A DNA stretch of 16,955 nucleotides from assembly GCA_025464735.1 (NCBI GenBank), contig JAODMX010000169.1:1-16955 (forward strand), given 5' to 3'. The notes below the pieces were generated by a model. It did no database searches. It was not told the origin of the DNA and saw only the letters and a program-made list of their open reading frames with translations. The position numbers and the translations under genes were made by a program. Numbering within the stretch: position 1 is the stretch's first letter; the number at the start of each line of letters is the position of its first letter. Source of the stretch: Frondihabitans sp. (GTDB taxonomy: Bacteria; Actinomycetota; Actinomycetes; Actinomycetales; Microbacteriaceae). Below, in pieces: positions 13,601 to 16,955 of this stretch.

Positions 13601-15842
13601 TCGAGTCCCCGCCCACTCGCCAGTAGCCGTTGTAGACCTGCGCGGTCGTGATGTTCGACTTCGTGCCCACCAGTTTGCCGTCGACGTAGAACGTCATGCC
13701 CGCCGAGCTCAGCGTGCCGATCACCTGGTGCCACTTGCCGTCGTTGAGCGCCTTCGGGCTCGTGAGAATCTCGGTGTTTCCGTCGTAGACGCCGAAGTTG
13801 ACGTCTCCGTTGGTATCCATGTAGAGGTGACGGTCGTAGTTCGACGACGTGGTCGTGTTCTGGTCACCGAAGCCGGTGATCACACCTCCCGCTGTCGACG
13901 TGGTGTTGATCCACGCCTCGACGCTGAACGTCTGCGGCCCGGTGATAGCGCTCTGCGTCGCCGCGTAGCCGGTACTTCCGTCGAAGGTGGAAGAACCGCT
14001 TCCGTCCGACGCCGATCCGCTCGCTCCCCGGGTGACACCACCGGTGGTCACCATGTCGTTGTAGCCGATGTTGTCGTAGACGTTGGTGCCGCTTGCCTCA
14101 TTGAAGCGCCAGAGAGAGCTCGCGCCCTGAGAGGCCACGGTCGAGACGTAGTTCGATGGACTGGCCGAGGTAATCGTCACATAAGCGCTGTCGCCCTTGA
14201 CGGTGTTGCCCAACGGATCCGTTGCGCTCACCCGATAGCTGTACTGCACTCCCGGCGTCAAACCCTTGTCGACGAACCCGAGCTGCGGCAGGTTCCAGAA
14301 GGTCGACTGAGCCGTGGTCGTGTAGACCGGCGTCGCGCCACCGTTGCGGTAGACGTTGTAGGTGAGGTTTTCGTTGTCACGATCCCAGTTGGCGGTGAAG
14401 CTGACACGGGCGGTACCCGACGTGAGCGAGACGACCTTCGGAACGAAGTTCGCCCCGGTGACCATCGGGCCCTGCTTGTTGGTGGAGAGGGACGACACGG
14501 CGAAGCGGGTCAGGCCCTGCTGTGCAACTCCGTTCACCGTCGTGAACTCGCCGCCGTAGACCACGTACTTGGAGTCGGTCGACGCGGCGACGCTCCACGG
14601 TCCCTGCGACTGACCGGTGAACGTTCCGGTGTTGAAGTCGGGGAACCAGTTAAGGAGGGACGGTGCCGGCTGACCCGCGAAGTTCGCGTAGGCGGGCTGG
14701 TACGGGTCGGTCGTCGTCGTCTGCGTTGCTGCGAGGCTGAACGCCAGGGCGCGGTGGAAGGTCCAGTTCGGCTCGGTCTGGGGGAATCCGCCGATGTCGC
14801 CGCAATAGTGAGGGTGCCCGGCGACGTATTCGGCGTCGTTGGTCACGGCCGTCGAATAGGTGTCACCGTGGCAGCTCGCGAGCCAGGTGAGGTTACCGGC
14901 CGACCAGTCGGCACGGAACGACCCTTCGACGTTGCCGCCGGATCCGAAGACGAAGCCCGAGCCGTACAGCCCGGTGGAGTCGGCGGTCAGGCTGGTGATG
15001 CCGGCGTTGACGCCGCCGTCCTGGACGACCGTGTTGACGTTCCAGGGGAGAAGCGCCGCCGAGGTCGGGTCGACGGCAGCGAGCCCGTACCCGGGGTTCG
15101 TGGAGCCGTTCGCACTGGTGAAGCTGCCGCCGAGGATGACTTTCGAACCGTCGGGGTCGACCGCGATGGCGGCGACGGTGCCGCCCTGCAGGTTCGGCGA
15201 CCAGGGCAGCAGGGCGCCGGTCGACGCCGAGGCAGCAGCCGCGTAGGTGCGAACGGAGCTACCGACGCCGCTGAAGTTGCCGCCGAAATACACCGTCGAC
15301 CCCGAAGTGGCGATGGCGTTGACGGTCGCGTTCGGTGCGACCGAGAACGTCTTGATGAGCGCGCCCGTGGTGGGGTTCAACGCGGCGATCCGGTACGCGG
15401 CCGTGCCGTTGACCGTCGTGAACTGCCCACCGACGTAGAGCACCGAGTTGTCGGGCGACAGCGCGACAGCCTTGACCTGACCGTTGAGCTGCGGGTTGAA
15501 CGTGGTGATGAGGGCGCCGGTCGTTAGGTTGTAAGCCAGGAGATCCGGCTGAGCCGTGGTGTTCGTTCCGGCGGCCGACCCGTAGGGGCGAACGGTCGAC
15601 CAGTTGCCACCGGCGTAGACGACGTTGCCGACGATCTTCTGCGACCAGACGACACCGTCGATCTGCGGCGTCGGTAGGGCGTCAGCCGTGACCGTCGTCG
15701 GAGTCGCCGGATTGGTCGGATCCACTGGCGCGCTGTCGGCCATCGCCGGCGAAGCCGCAAAGAGTCCACCGGCAATCACAGCGAGTGTGGCGAGAGATGC
15801 GGTGATGACGGTACGAAAACGCGACGGCGCGATTTTCCCCAT
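10629..15842 (-). CDS. Giant secreted protein: propeller-like repeats, FN3, two LamG, six PKD
   Basis: A 1737-residue exported protein. The signal peptide is residues 1-35 (basic start, hydrophobic core, cleavage after AMA). Residues about 40-460 hold propeller-like repeats with recurring VYAGG/YVGGQFTTVNG/LGGSFTSANG and LDPTTGAL phrases, and two cysteines (SCHGD and HYCGD) likely to form a disulfide. An FN3-like domain follows (about 465-560), then two LamG/concanavalin-like jelly rolls (about 565-785 and 790-1010), each with SVEAW/TVEAW, a DG-W-H segment and FAGNIDD/FAGTIDE endings. Six PKD domains of about 84 residues (about 1018-1523) follow, each with AWTFGDG-type and GTYTV-LTVTD cores. 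A C-terminal beta-rich module of about 210 residues (starting near FALDSFNRT) closes the protein. No LPXTG, membrane helix or cell-wall-binding repeat is seen at the end. The ATG at 15842 has GAGG seven bases upstream. It is first in a chain with two glycosyltransferases and a flippase, so a glycan-binding or matrix role is inferred; no catalytic domain was recognised. Confidence 0.92.
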   Translation of the reverse strand: MGKIAPSRFRTVITASLATLAVIAGGLFAASPAMADSAPVDPTNPATPTTVTADALPTPQIDGVVWSQKIVGNVVYAGGNWSTVRPYGSAAGTNTTAQPDLLAYNLTTGALITTFNPQLNGQVKAVALSPDNSVLYVGGQFTTVNGTAAYRIAALNPTTGALIKTFSVAPNATVNAIATSGSTVYFGGNFSGVGSSVRTYAAAASASTGALLPWSPNLQGGTVAAIAVDPDGSKVILGGSFTSANGSTNPGYGLAAVDPTSAALLPWNVNTVVQDGGVNAGITSLTADSTGLYGSGFVFGSGGNVEGSFRADWSAGNLTWLASCHGDTYSTAVTNDAEYVAGHPHYCGDIGGFPQTEPNWTFHRALAFSLAATQTTTTDPYQPAYANFAGQPAPSLLNWFPDFNTGTFTGQSQGPWSVAASTDSKYVVYGGEFTTVNGVAQQGLTRFAVSSLSTNKQGPMVTGANFVPKVVSLTSGTARVSFTANWDRDNENLTYNVYRNGGATPVYTTTAQSTFWNLPQLGFVDKGLTPGVQYSYRVSATDPLGNTVKGDSAYVTITSASPSNYVSTVASQGASSLWRFNEASGTNVYDNIGYNDMVTTGGVTRGASGSASDGSGSSTFDGSTGYAATQSAITGPQTFSVEAWINTTSTAGGVITGFGDQNTTTSSNYDRHLYMDTNGDVNFGVYDGNTEILTSPKALNDGKWHQVIGTLSSAGMTFYVDGKLVGTKSNITTAQVYNGYWRVGGDSTWSGAQFFAGNIDDVSVYPTALSRAQVNAQWVAAGNISTIPVAPKDAYGSQVFTDSPSLYYRLDDAVGSTTAHDSGPNSSDGVYSGGVTQGVAGALAKNSDTAATFDGSSGQVTSSQSFNDPEVYTVEAWFKTTTTSGGKIIGFGNSQTGLSSSYDRHIYMQNNGQLVFGTYTGQTNTITTPGSYNDGAWHYVTATQSAAGLALYVDGNLIGTNPTTKAQAYTGYWKIGGDPTWGSSSPYFAGTIDEAAVYDHALSASTIAEHYALGTGAATVTPTSSFTATPTFLSVKFDGTASSETNGTIASYAWSFGDGATSTSATPTHAYSTAGTYTVSLTVTDANGVTGTSSQQVTVAAAVPPTASFTSTPTNLSVAFDATGSSDPDGTITSYAWNYGDGSTGTGSAPTHVYTASGTYTVQLTLTDSNGSTATSSAQVSVTKALVPPTASFTATATNLSAAFDGTGSSDVNGTITGYAWTYGDGTTGTGATPSHTYTTAGTYTVKLTVTDSNGLTGTASQSLTVAAAVVPPTAAFTPTATNLALSVDGSASTAGSAAITGYAWTFGDGGTATGSTATHTYAAAGTYTVTLTVTDANGKTGTASQSVTVTKANVPPTASFTETATGLTQAFDGSGSSDPDGTIASYAWTFGDGGTATGAKPTHTYTTAGTYTVKLTVTDNQGATGSATQSVTVSAPTPPTAVFTTSTNGLTVSADASASTATGGTISSYAWTFGDGGTATGAKPSYTYTTAGTYTVTLKVTDSNSLSSTSTQSVTVTSPVIQPFALDSFNRTVTGGWGTATTGGAWTKAGTASNLSVSGNAGNLLLPTAGTQIASYLYGTSQTSSNLLFSFTLAKAPTGGGTYVSAIPRAVSTNNEYRAQVRLLSTGAVGLSLLGYEGSATATTLVAEKTITGLTAAAGTSYSVRVEAVGTAPTTLRARIWVTGTTEPTTWQVTTTDSYAGLQQAGGVGVLGYLSGSATNAPQTVSVSQLSATTTP
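11276..12790 (-). repeat. Six tandem PKD-encoding repeats of about 250 bp
   Basis: Six in-frame units inside the giant gene, each about 83-85 codons. Two neighbouring units share a 45-bp exact match (11395-11439 and 11644-11688, offset 249 bp), covering the codons for the YAWTFGDGGTATGA region. Other units are more diverged. This argues for recent duplication or gene conversion of the last two repeats and makes repeat-number variation likely. Confidence 0.85.
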
Positions 15843-15849
15843 GGGGATG

Positions 15850-15939
15850 CCTCATTCGGGTGGGTAAGCCGTGAATTTCGGGTTCACGTGTTTTTCCGTG
15901 AATTTCGGGTTCACGTTCGCCATGAATTTCGGGTGTCAC
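15850..15939 (-). promoter_or_regulatory. Leader repeat array upstream of the giant secreted protein gene
   Basis: On the minus strand GTGAACCCGAAATTCAC occurs twice exactly (15871-15887 and 15898-15914). A third variant, GTGACACCCGAAATTCAT, occupies 15922-15939. The exact copies are palindromic (GTGAA/TTCAC around CCCGAAA; one more C:G pair extends each stem), while the third keeps the CCCGAAATTCA core but not the palindrome. A degenerate fourth box, ACCCGAAT, at 15854-15861 abuts the GAGG ribosome binding site (15850-15853). Steps between cores are 24, 27 and 22 bp. With the predicted -10 at 15952-15957, all copies would be transcribed as leader RNA. They could be tandem RNA hairpins or DNA operators; the sequence does not decide. 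Nothing similar was noticed elsewhere except the hairpin at 5551-5573. Confidence 0.75.
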
Positions 15940-15951
15940 AGCGATATCACG

Positions 15952-15957
15952 ACTATA
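15952..15957 (-). promoter_or_regulatory. Probable -10 element for the giant-protein operon
   Basis: The minus strand reads TATAGT, a near-consensus -10 hexamer, in a region otherwise very GC-rich. No good -35 is visible (ATGTGG lies 17 bases upstream), so the promoter may be activator-dependent or use another sigma factor. A start near 15945 would give a leader of about 100 bases carrying the whole repeat array. Confidence 0.45.
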
Positions 15958-15981
15958 GGTGACCCCCACTCCGGCCACATA

Positions 15982-15996
15982 CCCCCCAACGGGGGG
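15982..15996 (-). terminator. C6/G6 hairpin after the membrane-anchored protein gene
   Basis: Six C and six G flank a three-base loop, forming a very stable short hairpin 47 bases downstream of the stop at 16043. On the minus strand it is followed by TAT rather than a T-run. It could end transcription arriving from the right before the giant gene's own promoter. The remainder of the 200-bp gap (15843-16042) is the leader repeat array and promoter. Confidence 0.4.
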
Positions 15997-16042
15997 CCGT
16001 TCCGCCCCGCATCCACCCCTAAGACCAGAGGTCGAGCTGAAC

Positions 16043-16714
16043 TCAGGACGGCACGTTACCCGTGAACGCGACGATCGGGGTGCCCGCACGGTAGTCGAAC
16101 GAGATGGCTACGTCCTTGCGATCCGATTTCGAGAGGGTGAACGTGTAGACGGCTGTCGCCGACTTGCCGGCGGCGAGACTCGTCGGAAACGGGGTTCTAG
16201 CCGAGAGGAGTTCGTCGGCGGGGGTCTTCGCCGTTCCGGAGGTGACGTTGACGACGGCGGTCTCGAGCGACACGGTCGACGAGCCATCGTTGGTCACGGT
16301 CACATCGAAGCGGATGGCAGGGCCGGAGATCTCGCCGACGCCGGACGCCTTGCCGGTCACGCTCTGGATGTTGGAGACGTGGACCACGACTCCGGGCCGA
16401 GGCGTGGCCACGGCGTCGAGAGGCACCGTCCCGCCGCCGGAGTGGTGCGGCGCGGTCGAAGCGGGAGCGGAAGGATGCGGCGAGGGCCGCGCAGGCGGCG
16501 TCGCCGCACTGCTGCTGGATGCCGATGAGGACGGCTCGGCGGCAGCACCCGACGACACGGGCTTGCCCGCTGAACCGCCCGAGACGGCCGACACGATCAG
16601 GAAGACGACTACTGCGGCGACGACGATCGCGGCGACCACGATGACGATGATCGTGGGGCGGGAGCGCTTTCTTCTGGATCCGTCGCTGCCGTCAGCGGCT
16701 TCGTTGTCGGCCAT
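16043..16714 (-). CDS. Membrane-anchored protein with extracytoplasmic beta-sandwich-like domain
   Basis: A 223-residue hypothetical protein. A short charged cytoplasmic lead (residues 1-22, ending RRKRSRP) precedes one strong membrane helix (TIIVIVVAAIVVAAVVVFLI, about 24-43). A Ser/Ala/Pro-rich linker (about 50-95) then projects a C-terminal domain of about 115 residues. That domain contains GPAIRFDVTVTNDGSSTVSL and SLAAGKSATAVYTFTLSKSD, wording typical of immunoglobulin-like DUF4352-type domains in actinobacterial lipoproteins and anchored proteins. The positive-inside lead places the domain outside the cell. The ATG at 16714 has AAGGAG six bases upstream, which decides it over the longer frame that opens to the right. 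It overlaps the end of the preceding membrane protein gene by 106 bp and is probably cotranscribed with it. Function unknown. Confidence 0.85.
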   Translation of the reverse strand: MADNEAADGSDGSRRKRSRPTIIVIVVAAIVVAAVVVFLIVSAVSGGSAGKPVSSGAAAEPSSSASSSSAATPPARPSPHPSAPASTAPHHSGGGTVPLDAVATPRPGVVVHVSNIQSVTGKASGVGEISGPAIRFDVTVTNDGSSTVSLETAVVNVTSGTAKTPADELLSARTPFPTSLAAGKSATAVYTFTLSKSDRKDVAISFDYRAGTPIVAFTGNVPS

Positions 16715-16955
16715 TCCGGCTCCTTGACATAGCGGTGGTGTCGGGTTGCCCCACCTCGGGCCCCTGAGACTACCGGTAGCGCCACCAGGCCGACGGCCAG
16801 GACGATGGAGGTGAGGCTCGACAGGAGCGGCCCGAAGAACAAGAACCAGAGGCTTTGGGCGACGACGAACATCATGAGGCCGGTCGCGTGGCGCTCGGCG
16901 ATGTGCTTGGCAACGCACCAGACCATCACGGCGGCGAGGAGCAGCGCGAACGCGA
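16609..16955 (-). CDS. Membrane protein, 3' end (runs off right edge)
   Basis: The frame is open to the window edge and ends at a TAG (16609-16611). The visible 114 codons contain two or three hydrophobic segments (AFALLLAAVMVWCVA, GLMMFVVAQSLWFLFFGPLL and SIVLAVGLVALPVV), indicating a multi-pass membrane protein. Third codon positions are GC-rich up to about 16775, supporting real coding. After that (residues following VSGARGG) the composition changes to a polar, Ser/Pro-rich tail with poor GC3, and the frame overlaps the next gene by 106 bp. The original stop may have been lost or a frameshift may have occurred near 16760-16780. The family was not recognised. Confidence 0.6.
   Translation of the reverse strand, partial: AFALLLAAVMVWCVAKHIAERHATGLMMFVVAQSLWFLFFGPLLSSLTSIVLAVGLVALPVVSGARGGATRHHRYVKEPEWPTTKPLTAATDPEESAPAPRSSSSWSPRSSSPQ

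Noticed and set aside
13383..15527. Long open frame (714 codons) on the plus strand opposite the giant gene
   Set aside because: It lies wholly antisense to a well-supported secreted protein gene, is rich in Arg/Val/Gly/Asp with no domain, and long antisense frames are expected at this GC content.
15871..15939. Short repeats considered as a CRISPR array
   Set aside because: Repeats are only 17-18 bp and spacers 7-10 bp. There are no cas genes, and the position in a leader next to a start codon fits a regulatory element instead.
15682..16089. Possible small protein with EPEIHG repeats (minus strand) or NFGFT repeats (plus strand) in the giant gene leader
   Set aside because: The peptide repeats simply mirror the DNA repeats. 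The repeats are spaced by 27 and 24 bp so the frame is kept by chance, there is no ribosome binding site, and the minus-strand frame runs into the giant gene's signal peptide region.
16715..16918. Longer start for the membrane-anchored protein
   Set aside because: The extension is Arg/Pro-rich and overlaps the membrane protein gene. The ATG at 16714 has a clear AAGGAG at proper spacing.

Overview
The window reads as chromosomal DNA of a high-GC Gram-positive actinobacterium. Evidence: GC-rich third codon positions, several GTG starts, 4-bp GTGA/ATGA stop/start overlaps, a LacI-family regulator with AGCGCT operators, an actinobacterial PrmC-related methyltransferase and an oversized PKD/LamG secreted protein. 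Microbacteriaceae would fit, but this is a judgement from protein style, not a search.

Left part (1-4615, all minus strand): catabolic genes. The 5' two thirds of an L-ribulokinase gene (araB, running off the left edge) lies downstream of a LacI-family regulator gene. Two AGCGCT operators sit just upstream of araB. The 392-bp gap between them also holds an unusual set of alternating inverted repeats. Further right is a translationally coupled pair, an ADP-ribosylglycohydrolase followed by a PfkB-family sugar kinase, resembling the yegU/yegV pairing of enterobacteria. Divergent from that pair, with 39 bp between start codons, is a PrmC-related protein-glutamine methyltransferase of unknown substrate (plus strand, 4655-5440).

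Middle and right (5441-15842): an exopolysaccharide locus made of two converging units. On the plus strand is a Wzz/BY-kinase-like chain-length protein whose Walker A lysine, Walker B aspartate and C-terminal tyrosine cluster are all missing, so it looks like a pseudokinase. On the minus strand four genes are chained by 4-bp stop/start overlaps: a 1737-residue secreted multidomain protein (propeller-like repeats, FN3, two LamG, six PKD), a GT-B glycosyltransferase, a Wzx-type flippase and a GT2 glycosyltransferase. The two units meet at a near-perfect 20-bp-stem hairpin (7169-7212). The flippase and transferases would make and export a surface glycan, the Wzz-like protein may set its length, and the giant protein is made from the same message, so it may bind or organise that glycan outside the cell (inference).

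The most distinctive non-coding element is the leader of the giant gene (15843-15957): three near-identical 17-18 bp repeats, two of them palindromic with a CCCGAAA loop, plus a fourth degenerate box touching the ribosome binding site. A hairpin with the same CCCGAAA loop but a different stem lies directly upstream of the preferred start of the Wzz-like gene, which suggests (without proving) shared control of both units.

Right edge (16043-16955, minus strand): a membrane-anchored protein with an extracytoplasmic beta-sandwich-like domain, preceded by the 3' end of a membrane protein gene that overlaps it by 106 bp. No tRNA, rRNA, CRISPR array, insertion sequence or phage gene was seen.
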